Shown here piece after piece: positions 22,844-32,718 of a DNA stretch of 64,000 nucleotides. Below the pieces are notes generated by a model. That model made no database searches. It saw nothing but the letters and a program-made list of their open reading frames with translations, and was not told the origin of the DNA. Both the position numbers and the translations under genes were made by a program. Numbering within the stretch: position 1 is the stretch's first letter; each line of letters opens with the position of its first letter. Source of the DNA: Lepidostoma basale (lineage: Eukaryota; Arthropoda; Insecta; Trichoptera; Lepidostomatidae); NCBI GenBank assembly GCA_022606425.2, contig JAHDVF020000677.1, positions 124,001 to 188,000 of the forward strand, read 5' to 3'.

Positions 22844-23180
22844 CCTGGCGTTGTTTAGCAAATTTAGCCTTTTACATTGCATTAATAACAATTTTCTGAT
22901 TAATGCTTACATCTGATCTTAATAAATAGCGCTAGTGTAGATTGAACAAAAAAATAAAAATAAAAATGTGAAGTGCAGCGTAGCACTCTAGCATATATAC
23001 ACCTTTCAAAAAATTGTCAGACGTGGTGGTCGTAAGAAGGGAGGAATGGGGATTGTTGTTTAACATAAAGCGATCGCTTAACCCAACCAATGACAGGTCA
23101 TAAGTCCTGTAAACGTCTCGACCACCATCTTCTGTTTCCAAAGAACAATTTACATCTTCGTCTCTATTGAGATACAATCA
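22844..23180 (-). mobile_element. Interspersed repeat R (tgtatctcaatagagacgaa family)
   Basis: The - strand copy starts at 'tcgtctctattgagataca' (23158-23176) and includes 'ggtcataagtcctgtaaacg', 'cttaacccaaccaatgacag', 'agacgtggtggtcgtaagaa', 'gtgtagattgaac', then 'agccttttacattgcatta' (22867). It matches 36471-36898 in reverse along its length. No protein. Confidence 0.7.
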
Positions 23181-23745
23181 ATCCTTCAAAATAAATTTAT
23201 TATCACTCAATTTCGGAATTCATTTATCGTCTTTTACCTCTCGTAATGCATAGAGTAACTAAAATGACTATAAAATTTTCCAATTTTATCCCATTTTATA
23301 GACCATCAAAAATAATTAGATGTTTAAAGGATGGTACTTATTTCTTTTACCTCTGATATAAATGAATTACGCCATAAATCTGTTACGAAATTTGGTCGTT
23401 AAATATATTTAATAATTGATTTAGTTCAAATCAAAGGAGCTTAGATGTTCAGAGTTCTCACATTGATCCTTACGAAGTTCCCATCAAACTTTGAAAATAA
23501 AATGACCGGGATATTTTAGATTCCTTTCCTACGGTAGAAACTTTTTTCGTTCCGACCTGACGTGCCCGAAATAATGATTGAAGGATCTACTTAATATTAT
23601 CTGAGCAACAAGAATCAAAGTTCAACTTCGGGAAACGTGTCGGCAATTTGTAATAATTATTATCCTGCGAGTTTTACGTAAATTTGTGATTTGTTTAGTA
23701 TCAATATCGTTGGAGGTAACATCCGTATATTTAACATACACATGA
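23181..23745. other. Unassigned intronic sequence
   Basis: Nothing recognised. Confidence 0.3.
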
Positions 23746-23749
23746 AACA

Positions 23750-23893
23750 ACTCTTTTTGTGAATGTATACTTATACTTGTATACAAATACTGGATTTCAC
23801 ACATGGTGGGTGATTAATTGATTAATTTATTTTAATTTTAATCATTAATCACCCACCATGGGTGAAATCTATTCGTATACAAGTATAAGTATA
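23750..23893. repeat. Palindrome interrupted by the mariner insertion
   Basis: Left arm 23760-23818 and right arm 23840-23893 are imperfect inverted copies (gtatacttatacttgtatac...tggtgggtgattaa against its complement). The right arm is cut at TA by the mariner and resumes with 'ttcac' at 25216-25220, completing the palindrome. The arm sequence resembles the far end of repeat R (compare 36850-36896). Confidence 0.65.
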
Positions 23894-25213
23894 CGAGGTC
23901 TGTTCAAAAAGTATCGCGAATTTTATATTTTTTCAAAAAGTATTTATTTATTCATGAATATCTATTTTGTCCCCTTCAAAGTAATTCCCCTCGGATATAA
24001 TACATTTATGCCAACGTTTTTTCCAATCCTCGAAGCACTTAAAAAAATCATTTTTGTGATCTTGTTCAGCTCCTCCTTCGATGCCGTCTTTATCTCCTCA
24101 ATCGTGGCGTAGCGTCGTCCTTTCATGGGCCTCTTCAGTTTTGGAAACAGGAAAAAGTCACAGGGGGCCAGGTCTGGGGAATACGGTGGCTGCGGCACCA
24201 TTACTGTGTTGTTTTTGGCCAAATATTCGCGCACAAACAACGATGTGTGAGCAGGGGCGTTATCATGGTGCAAAAGCCAGTTTTTGTTCTTCCACAAATC
24301 CGGGCGTTTCTGGCGGATTGCTTCGCGCAAATTGCGCATAACTTGCAGGTAATATTCCTTATTGACCGTACTACCCTGTGGCAAGAACTCATGATGCACA
24401 CGCCCCTGCAATCGAAGAAAACTGTGAGCAAAACCTTCACGTTCGACCGAACTTGGCGCGCTTTTTTTGGTCTTGGCTCATGCGGCAGCTTCCATTGGGA
24501 TGATTGAGCTTTGGTTTCCACGTCACAACCATAAACCCATGATTCGTCACCAGTTATGACCCTCTGGAGCACATTTGGGTCGTCACGGACCGAGTCCAAC
24601 ATCTCCTGAGCAATGTTAACGCGATGCTGTTTTTGGTCGAAATTGAGCAATTTTGGCACGAATTTCGCGGCGACCCGACTCATGCCCAAATCATTGGTTA
24701 AAATCGAATGGCACGAGCCAATCGATATGTTTAGGTCCTCAGCAACTTCTCTAACGGTGATTCGACGATTGGCTAATACTATTTTCTTCACTTTATCAAT
24801 GTTTTCGTCTGTTGTTGACGTGCTCGGGCGTCCGGCACGCTCTTCGTCGTTCATATCTTCTCGGCCCTCTGAGAACATTTTGTACCACCGATAAACGTTG
24901 CTTTGGTCCAAGGTAGCTTCACCATATGCCACAGTCAACATTTGAAATGCGTCCGCGCACTTTATTTTGTTTTTCACACAAAATTTGATACAGATTCTTT
25001 GATCCATTTTTTGGAATAGGCAAAAATCGAAGACGAGCCAAAACACATCCAAGCAAAACAGCTGTCAAAAATTAACTAAACATTCGAAATGGCCGACCTT
25101 GTCAGCATAAGTAAGGGACATGAGTACCAACATAACGCTACAAAAAAATCAAAAATCAAATGTACGTAGCCAGCGGAAATTCAAAATTCGCGATACCTTT
25201 TGAACAGACCTCG
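23894..25213 (-). mobile_element. mariner transposon, complete
   Basis: A 1320-bp element with terminal inverted repeats of about 31 bp (cgaggtctgttcaaaaagta at the left; the right end is its complement with one mismatch) and TA on both sides (23892-23893 and 25214-25215). It contains one transposase gene on the - strand with DD34D spacing, diagnostic of mariner. The near-perfect ends and single disabling lesion say the insertion is much younger than the surrounding debris. It has gone into an older palindrome. Confidence 0.93.
23962..25007 (-). pseudogene. mariner transposase with one frameshift
   Basis: This transposase (348 codons if joined) cuts and pastes the element. The start is the ATG at 25007 (MDQRICIKFC); an upstream in-frame extension to 25052 is unlikely to be used. 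N-terminal helix-turn-helix regions include NVYRWYKMFSEG and GRPSTS, and IGSCHSILTNDLGM. Catalytic residues: Asp in VITGDESWVYG, Asp in HHDNAPAH, and Asp in YSPDLAPCDFFLF, with 34 residues between the last two. The frame breaks near 24398-24403 by apparent loss of one base (FFDCRGV continues as VHHEFLPQG in the next frame). No other stop was seen. The break separates the first Asp from the other two, so the copy should be inactive. Confidence 0.9.
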
Positions 25214-25215
25214 TA

Positions 25216-25668
25216 TATTCACAAAAAATATTTGTAATCATTCTGGTCAATTCTTTGGCATATAGATAGGAGTGATATCTCCAGGCGGCTTCTAAACAAT
25301 GCGCTAATGGCGATAGCCTTCACATTGTGTTAATAAAGTAGTTTGTTAAATGCTAAAAATTAATCTCCATACATGGCGTTAGTGTGTGGATTATATAGAT
25401 TAATCTTAAAAAGATTAACATATGTAATCAAATCTACATAGATGACGTATTGAAACTGACATGTGAAGATAAGCATAGATTTGTAACATATAAACAACCT
25501 CCAAAAATTTGTCTTACATGGTCATAAAGAAATAGGTGGAATGGGGAATGTTGTAATTACATAAAGCGTGCGCTTAACCCAACCAATGACAGGTCATAAG
25601 TCCTGTAAACACCTTGATCAACCATATTCAGTTTCCAGTTTGCATCTTCGTCTCTATTGAGATACAAT
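25216..25668 (-). mobile_element. Interspersed repeat R, diverged copy
   Basis: 'tcgtctctattgagataca' (25648-25666) starts the element on the - strand. 'ggtcataagtcctgtaaaca' and 'gcgcttaacccaaccaatga' follow, then a diverged middle and 'gcgctaatggcgatagcctt' (25303) near the far end. It is adjacent to the mariner-split palindrome. Confidence 0.6.
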
Positions 25669-25909
25669 TAAATTTTATGAAACAATTGGTATACATAGAT
25701 CGTAATTTGATAAAATGTGTAAAAAGTACAACATCATATTTTATTACTGAAAAATGTGTTTTCGGAAAACCTATTTTCGTGTGTTCCTATTTTAGATATT
25801 ATCATATATTATCTTGCATTACACTGTTTACATTTTCTATGCGAATCTTATACACTAATCTTTAACTTGTCCGAGGGTTGTAGCCTTCCCGTCCATCATA
25901 ACACTTTTT

Positions 25910-26010
25910 CTCACTTTTAACTTACATGTTTCACATATAATACTATTTTTATACTGGAGATGGACGTATATAGTCTGAAACATGCCTGTAAAAAATGTAA
26001 GTTTTTTTGA
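25910..26010 (+). repeat. Short inverted repeat with hammerhead-like core
   Basis: 'aacttacatgtttcac' (25919-25934) and 'gaaacatgcctgtaaaaaatgtaagtt' (25977-26003) are partly inverted copies. The + strand carries the motif listed at 25954-25986. Confidence 0.5.
25954..25986 (+). ncRNA. Hammerhead-like motif with two core changes
   Basis: CTGGAGA 25954-25960 (A6 is G), T, stem II GGAC/GTCT, GAAAC 25977-25981, AT, GCC (U16.1 is C). Stem I is the best in the window: TTTTTATA before the core pairs with TGTAAAAA after it (8 pairs with one G-U). The fold is kept but the core is probably dead. Confidence 0.5.
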
Positions 26011-26069
26011 AAATCAAATATATTTGACTATTACTTGTCGCTGTATATAACATTCATCTTTTAAGCTTC

Positions 26070-26325
26070 AAGAATATACCATATTTGGGTCATATGTTAA
26101 AGGGAGAAAATTACCACTTCCTTCGACTGATATTAATGGGTAAAGTGGAGGAACGTCGGGGAGTTGGTAGAAGGCAACTGTCTTGGCTGTGGAACATCAA
26201 AGAGTGGACAGGAACTACAAGAGTTCAGAACTTGTTCCAAGTGGCGCAGGATAGAGATGCCTTTGCTGCAGTGATCGCCAACGTTAGGGGGACCTGATAC
26301 GGCACCGAAAGAAGAAGAAGAATAT
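26070..26325 (+). mobile_element. LINE family D 3' fragment
   Basis: One frame (26085-26297) reads MGHMLKGENYHFLRLILMGK, EERRGVGRRQLSWLWNIKEW, TRVQNLFQVAQDRDAFAAVI, ANVRGT-stop, followed by ggcaccgaaagaagaagaag. This is the uninterrupted reference for the copies at 3398/4374 and 49195. Confidence 0.75.
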
Positions 26326-27214
26326 TCTTTCGTCTGTCTCTATCTTGCACCTGTCGTTTTTGGCCTCTCCTAATTTGATCCCTAGAATCTGGGTTTCATG
26401 ATTTTATTCTGCATATTCATTACTAGAAGGCTGTAGATGTCTCTCATTTTCCGATTCTCCACTTAAAAATACATTTAAGTGCTTTTAAGCAATATACCAT
26501 GATCTATTTGGCATAGATATTTTTTAGTATTTCACATTAGATATTTTTGAGTACACGAATATAATGAGAATCTGGGAATTAACCAACATAAGAAATTTTA
26601 TGAATTCGAAGTTCACATTTCTATAACACGGAATTTTGAACTTATGATAAAACACAGGGCCTAAGTATTTTATGTGTGTATACAACAGAGTTGGTACCAA
26701 CAGTCATAACTTTATAAAAGTAAAGTTTTCATACAACAAATTTTGCTTTTATCGGATGAAAGTTTGATAAAACATTTTCCATATCAAATAACATCAGAAA
26801 TGATGTTAACTGAATAGCCGAATTTTCTTAGAGTACAGGTAAAGTTAGTTCCATGAAACCTACCGTTATTTGATATTTTAAAACGAATAATCTATGAAAT
26901 CCAATATCCGTAAATTTTCTTACCATAGCAAAATATATTGCATTTGCCACTAAAATAAACTAACTTCTGTTTCTTGATAGCGATTTCGCTCATTCGCATT
27001 GAAAGAAATTAAATGAATACATATGGAAATTTCCAAAGTTAGGACCAAGGGCATGGTTACATCAAAACAGCCAATACGATGCAAACTTACATTAGATAAT
27101 AAAATAATAGAACATGTTGTGATGCATCTTTTAGTACTTTGGTGTTGATGTTTCAAGTAGCAATTGCATCTACTCGTACGTAGAAGAAACAGAACAACAA
27201 ACCAAGCCTCCATT
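26326..27214. other. Unassigned intronic sequence
   Basis: Nothing recognised. Confidence 0.3.
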
Positions 27215-27640
27215 GTGGCTGGATGCTAAAAAAAATGTTTGCAAAATTAAAAATGTGCTGAAAGAGAGCATAAAACGCATCTACAAAACCTGCGTTCGAC
27301 CTATGATGACATATTGAATTGAGACAAGGCCTGACACCATCAGAACAAAAAGTCTTCCAAAAGCCACAGAAATGAGGAATTCTCAACACTCCGATACAGA
27401 GTGAAAAATTCCGAAATAAGGAAGATTTGTGAAGGCGAAAATGTTGTGCGATGTGAAAGACTTTTAAAATATTATTGGTGTATTCTGAAATAGTGATAAC
27501 CAAAGCGGCAAATAAAGTACCGATAAGCAATCGACTTCCAGAAAGACCGTTTAAAAGATGGCAAGAGAGTTTGACATCTACATACCATAAACAGGCTCCG
27601 AGAAATTACAAGACGCCGTCATAAATAAAGCAGAAAAAGA
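27215..27640 (+). mobile_element. LINE family B fragment, old
   Basis: 'ttcgacctatgatgacatat' with 'gagacaaggcctgacaccat' matches the TYAVETRADT-type segment. The LRDRVRN-type and RPFKRWQESL-type segments follow, with an 'agaaaaagaagatat' tail (27630-27644). It is heavily mutated, with no usable frame. Confidence 0.55.
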
Positions 27641-28737
27641 AGATATATATGAATTCATTACAATTAATCATATAGCATATATTCTTAAATGACCGATTTA
27701 TAATGATTATACCGTAGATCACCAGGAAAAAGGTCTTGTTTTAACAAGTTTTACTGATAGCGCAGATACCTTATTGTCTGTGAAGGAACATGTTTTTTGT
27801 ATTTGTTTATTTCTATTTATTGTGGGTCGTTTATATTTTGATCATGATATTGTACAGTTTATTATTATAAGTATTATTAGATAAGAGGGAATCAGAACAT
27901 AAAAAGTGGTGGCTTCAAAATTGTCAATGATAAATTGAAAAGTCCAGCCTTTTCACAGATGACAAGTATCAAAAAAGTAAAAAATTTGTTTTGTTCCAAT
28001 TGGTGTTAAACATAAAGCCCAATAACTGTTCAAAGAAGCAAAGTAATTGAATAATAAAGTGAAGTCTAAACGTCACCTTAAAGATGCCATCCTTAATACA
28101 TGACATATGCAACAATATTTTTTTTCTCTTTCTCTTTTTCTTTATATTTTTTCTCTTTTTTTGGTTTATGTTCAAACCACTCAGCCCCTTTGATGGCCCG
28201 CCTTAAATTAATGATAGTAAACATCAACTTACTCACGTTGCTTATATAAGTTACTGAAAAATCAGTATTTTGTATGAATTTAAATTAATTCATAACACTA
28301 GTAGAGTTTCCATATAAAGTTTATTTACTGTAAATGTTCACGTTATAAAGCATTATGGAAATCAGAACGTAAACATTTGAAAGCCATATTTTAAGTAATT
28401 TGTATTCTTACTTAGTGATCGTGGAAGAAGATTAGGCATATACTCGTATGTATTATATATATCCCAGATTTGCCTCTAGCTCAAGAATTATTTCATTATT
28501 CAATTACTAATGCATACTTTCACGAGCAGATTCAAATTGGTAATCTAATGGATTAAGTATGAAGCTTCGTCGTAATATAACGTAACGGGAAGTAAACTTA
28601 AGTTTTAAAAAAATTCTGGCACAAAACACATTTCTACAAGTCTCGATTCCAGGCATTAACACATTCTTAAAATTATTGTTATGTTTTTTTGCATAGTTTA
28701 GTCAGATACAACCATCTTTAGAACATTTTTAATAACA
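27641..28737. other. Unassigned intronic sequence
   Basis: AT-rich with no recognised gene or repeat. Confidence 0.3.
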
Positions 28738-29580
28738 ATCTTCTTCTTCTTTCTTGTTGTAGACCTATCATCACCTGAGAGTAAGAGGGTTCTAACTAAC
28801 AAAATTTCACATTTGGCTTTTTTTCATGAAAAGGGTTCTTACTAACCTTATCTATACGTACAATAAAAAAAACATGTAATAGTATCGTCATTTTGATGTT
28901 ACGAAAAGAATCAAGTTCCATCTGATCATTCAAAACACACGATTCACAGAAGAAGGATTCATTTAAACTTAGAACTTTATTATTCCAACTGTTGCCAGAC
29001 AAAATTTACACGTTTTTCGGTAAAATAATCTCTGGAAATTGGAATAAAACCCATTTATTCCAAGATACACACCCGAAACCAATAAAACTTTGACTTCATT
29101 TTTCTCAGCTTTTTACTTTTGTCAGTTGGAACCTTCTTACTCTCAGGTGACGCTATGTGGTCTGTTCTTTAGAGTGTTGCTCCTCCTGTGAGGTAGACTC
29201 CCAGCTGTCCTTCTATCTTTTAGAAGGTCTTCCACGAGGAAGAGTCCCATGAGTGCAACATAGGGGAGTCTGGTGGTGTATATTCTTTGAACATGCCCGT
29301 ACCGGTCCTTTTTTCGCTGTTTGCTTCATCTTATAATATCTTTAACCTCACATACCTCTCTTATTCTGGTGTTCCTCACGCGATCTCTCAGCGTCTTGCC
29401 TGCTATCGTCCTCAGTGTCTTCATTTCGGAAGTCCTCAAAACTTGTTTGGTCCTTACTGTGTCTGCCCATGCTTCGACGCCATATCTTATTATTGGTCTT
29501 ACGCATGCTTTATAGATTCAATCTTGATCTTGCTTTATAGATTCAATCTTGCTTTATAGATTCAATCAAGATTATTTGAA
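28738..29580 (-). mobile_element. LINE family B fragment split by a short inverted-repeat element
   Basis: The 3' end with a TTC tail is at 28738-28768. The rest resumes at 29153 ('ctatgtggtctg') and runs to about 29520 with the EVxxIIKWSRQR and LRDRVRN segments (decayed). Comparison with 58365-58690 shows continuity across 28769-29152. A local tandem of 'tttatagattcaatc' follows at 29507-29590. Confidence 0.7.
28769..29152. mobile_element. Non-autonomous DNA transposon with 32-bp inverted repeats
   Basis: Terminal repeats 28769-28800 (catcacctgagagtaagagg...) and 29121-29152 match as inverted copies at 28 of 32 positions. Flanking ctat on both sides (28765-28768 and 29153-29156) is a candidate 4-nt target duplication. 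The 384-bp element has no ORF. It sits cleanly inside a family B LINE fragment. Superfamily not determined. Confidence 0.7.
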
Positions 29581-29995
29581 TCTATAGATTCAAATAATCT
29601 TCGATAGTCGATCTTCGATATGTATCGTATAACTTCAGATATTTTTTATGATATGGTGATACGCGTGGTCAGCAATTGACTTATTATTTATATTTAACAT
29701 AACTGAAAATACTACAATACCTAAATCTGAGCTAGTTTTAAATTAATTTGGCGATTCATTCAATGATTGCCGTGATACAGTGATATCAAAACCAGCAGGA
29801 AATATTAAAAAAAACTGTCTAAAAAAAGGACAGAAAATGATTTAAAAAAAAAACGCGCCATCATACGTTAAATACTATTGTTCTTTTAATAAAATTAATT
29901 TGTTGTATGTATATTTTTCTAAGTTAATGTTCACCTGGAATAATGTTTCATAAACGCCAACAGATTTTAACGCAAATGTGATAGATTATAATAAA

Positions 29996-30287
29996 ATTGT
30001 TTTGTGTGATTTTGGGTAGCACCGTGTGATTTCTCCTTCTCGACCGACGTTTCGGAAATCGTTGCAGTCTCCATCTTCAGGGTAATGTTGTGGTGGTAAT
30101 AAATGTGACATGATTTGTGTCTGCTAAGGTGCTTCACTCTTGTACCATGTCGCCTTCAGTGTATACCTGAGAAATAGAGGTCCGAGCTAGGTTCCCCGAA
30201 TTAGCTTAGCACAATCACACAAGAAATTACACGGTGTTACCCAAAATCACATAAAACATTTTGCTGCCAACCGTGAAAATCTACGCA
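29996..30287. mobile_element. Hammerhead-bearing palindromic element with 11-nt duplication
   Basis: Flanked by attataataaa (29985-29995 and 30288-30298). The ends are inverted copies (ttgtgtgattttgggtagca at 30002 against 'gttacccaaaatcaca' at 30236). It carries one hammerhead-like motif on the - strand and ends 'ccaaccgtgaaaatctacgc', a terminus shared with 45885-45900 and, diverged, 6193-6208. Confidence 0.7.
30042..30080 (-). ncRNA. Hammerhead-ribozyme-like motif
   Basis: On the - strand: CTGAAGA (30080-30074), T, stem II GGAGA/TTTCC (5 pairs including one G-U), GAAAC (30053-30049), loop GTCG, GTC with C17 at 30042. All core positions fit the consensus; stem I is weak. Confidence 0.62.
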
Positions 30288-30298
30288 ATTATAATAAA

Positions 30299-31185
30299 GT
30301 TGCTTCAGTTATTTTAATTTTTTAATAATTGTTTTTTGAATAATTATCTAAAACGTATCTAAAACATCTATACAACTAAATATAAATGAATAGGCGTTCT
30401 AATTTTAAGTACAAATCATTTTTATTGTTGGTGTTTGTGTACAATATATCAAAAAATAAAATACTTTGCCCCACAAACAAGCAAATATGTAATTGTGGTA
30501 ATAGTGATTCTTATATGTAATATAAACATGTGTTTTGATATACATTTCTATCTAAAATTGTACAGCTTTGTGTTTAAGCGGATGGTGTCCGTGTTTTTGT
30601 GACCATCCCGACCATCTTCAGTACATTCTGTCATACGGCTTCCGTTTTTATTTTATTATATTACGTATAAAATATATAACTCGCTCGAGATATTTGCTTT
30701 CTTCTCTCAACCACCGAATTATTTTCCATTGTATTAATTTACAGAAAGTACTTACCCGAAGATGAAAAACATTTATTTTTATTTTTGCATGCTGTTTCGG
30801 AATATATTTTAAATGGATAAATCTAAATGTGTATAGAAAAATATTATTTTGAATCGTGACATTTTTAATTCCACATTGTAGGTTAAACTTGTGCTTGAAC
30901 GAAGGAAAAAATTAAAATTGGAATCTCCCAGTCCAATTTTTTGGTATAATTTGCACCACGTTTGCCTTGTAAAATTAGTTGCTAGAAAGGGAAAAAAATC
31001 CCTTCGTTCAAACACTAGATAATATTATCTCAAGATAGAAGTGTGCCAAATTTGAACAAGATTGGTTAATAACTTTTTAAGAAATTATGACAACCGATTT
31101 CAAAAACAGATTTTCGAGAAGAACGCGAATGAAGTTTTAATTCTAAATAACAAGCAGATTTTTTTTCTTTCAACTTACATAAAAT
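30299..31185. other. Unassigned intronic sequence
   Basis: Nothing recognised. A partial inverted repeat (about 30890-30925 against 30985-31015, sharing 'gaacgaaggaaaaaat' type sequence) is visible. Confidence 0.35.
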
Positions 31186-31860
31186 CTTCGATTCTGGTAC
31201 CATAAAGTAAAGAACCTGCTGGAGTGGCAATATCCAGGGCATCCTTTTGCTCTTGGCTGTGACGAATTCTTGATTCTCGAGTCCCAGCGTCAGCTTTTTT
31301 TTCGGCTGCGATGATGCGATTATGCGGTCATCTTTTTGGACAAACTCGTGACTGTTTCAGCCAAGTTTTCAATCCATCCCGGAATTAAAAAGAAATAATG
31401 CTGAGATTCCTTCGTTGATAATGCCTGCAGGAACAAATGCAGTAACCTTGACAATTTTTTAACCAGCAGGAAATATATTCGGAATAATTTTCCAGATCAA
31501 CTGGTTTAAACTTTCATTATTATTCTGCGTAAAGCCACTAATATACCGCACCAAAAGTTCTTATTTGCTGAGTTTTTCATAAATGGACTTAGTAGCTGAT
31601 AAAACGACACTTGGTAAATGATCATAATCGTGTTTGAATAATGAAAAAAAGTCTATAATCGCATACTAAAGAGTACCGTCCTCTGGCACGTGTTTTTTGT
31701 CTTGATTTATGAGTTTTTCGCCTACGTGCTAGTCAAAGATTCTTCGTTTATCTCTGCAGTTTTAGGAATAAGTAATTGTTTCCATTTTTTGGTCTATCTT
31801 TTCTTTGAGCACACGTTGGTAGATCAGTTCTAGTAACTTTACGTATTTTGCAAAGATATT
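31186..31860 (-). pseudogene. Mutator-like transposase remnant
   Basis: The - strand, with frame changes, reads LPSVVLSATKSIYEKLSK, stop, ELLVRYISGFTQNNNESLNQ, LIWKIIPNIFPAG, then FNSGMD and a later QKDDR. The block GxTQNxNESLNxLIW followed by FNxG and a C-terminal DxxR is the pattern of insect Mutator-like (MULE) transposases of the zinc-finger-associated type. At least three in-frame stops and frameshifts are needed to follow it, so it is long dead. Recognised by eye only; boundaries are approximate. Confidence 0.55.
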
Positions 31861-31974
31861 AATAAAAATCTGGGTAAAAATTTACAACGTACACACTTAT
31901 AATCTCAAAGATACCTCGTAGCTCAACAAGCAAAAAATCGATTGAAATATTTAAAATTAATTGCTTTTAGAAAT

Positions 31975-32034
31975 TGAAAGCTAGCGAGAAAGACACACAA
32001 ACAATAGTTTGTGTGTCTTTCTCGCTAGCTTTCA
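31975..32034. repeat. Perfect 28-bp hairpin
   Basis: Arm 31975-32002 (tgaaagctagcgagaaagac...) and arm 32007-32034 are exact reverse complements with a 4-nt AATA loop. No mismatch exists although neighbouring sequence is decayed, so the hairpin is recent or maintained. It lies 115 bp from the Mutator-like remnant and could be its fused inverted ends. Confidence 0.9.
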
Positions 32035-32533
32035 GTAACTGCCTCGATACCTACGACGCGCCAGGCTGACATGGTCTGATGGCGGAACTTCCGAAGGGTC
32101 TATTTCTTAAAATTGTACTTTAATCAATTTAAAATATTAGGGGAATATTTAAGACATATTGTACTATTTACTAAGATATAAAAAATATAATTTATTTTCA
32201 TATGTAAAAAAAAACATTGAAAGAAGGTTTAAAATGTGATTTTTTTACGACTTACACTAAGGATTTCAATCAATGGTATTATAATTTAGTATACAGTCTC
32301 TATTGTGGGCAGAAAACAGCTCATTGCAATCAAGAAGAAATCTGGTTATGTCCAGACTTGAAGTCGTCTAGTTCTGAAGCCAAAACCACCACTTTGTTAA
32401 AGATGCATAAATACTGCATTTTATTTTTAAACGTCTATTTTATAAATATGTAATTGAACTGTTTTTGAACCATATTTAAAGTTATAATTAAATATCTTAT
32501 TTGAACATATTTCATTAATGGTACTTTGCATAC
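32035..32533. other. Unassigned intronic sequence
   Basis: Moderate GC just after the hairpin (32040-32100), then AT-rich. Nothing recognised. Confidence 0.3.
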
Positions 32534-32590
32534 GTGGAATTATGGAGGAGGCCTTTGTCCAATAGTGGACGACAAGGGCTGTTTAAGGAA
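32534..32590 (+). mobile_element. LINE 3' tip close to a splice acceptor
   Basis: 'tatggaggaggcctttgtcc' plus 'aatagtggacgacaaggg' is the 3' end of the LINE type at 2935 (GEAxVQ-WT pattern in frame). It ends about 50 bp before the exon at 32643, inside the region that should hold the branch point. Confidence 0.6.
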
Positions 32591-32642
32591 GGAAGGACTG
32601 TAAAATGTTTTAAGATTTATTTAAAAAAACTTTTTTTTTCAG

Positions 32643-32718
32643 CGCATATAAATCACATCCGAGAAGTTGCTGGTGTTGACAACGTTGGTCTTGGCGCTGG
32701 CTACGATGGAATTAATTA
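32643..32718 (+). CDS. Membrane dipeptidase, penultimate exon
   Basis: A 76-base exon between TTTTTTTTTTCAG (to 32642) and TTA|GTAAGT (donor 32719). It supplies two bases to complete an Ala codon, then HINHIREVAGVDNVGLGAGY, DGIN and two bases of a Tyr codon. In human DPEP1 the matching segment is GFGGDFDG. The first Asp there (288, substrate contact; numbering from memory) is Gly here, while the following Asp-Gly is kept. Either this insect branch binds substrate differently or the residue is not essential in it. Phases on both sides (1 and 2) match the neighbouring exons. Confidence 0.92.

Larger units (their letters stand above)
5950..32642 (+). other. 26.7-kb intron of the dipeptidase gene
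   Basis: Bounded by GTAAAC at 5950 and a T-rich tract plus CAG at 32631-32642, and required by phase matching of the two exons. Almost all of it is transposon debris listed separately. No further dipeptidase exon was seen, and none is needed: the protein reads smoothly across the junction (VQDAI-A-HINHIREVAG). Confidence 0.85.
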
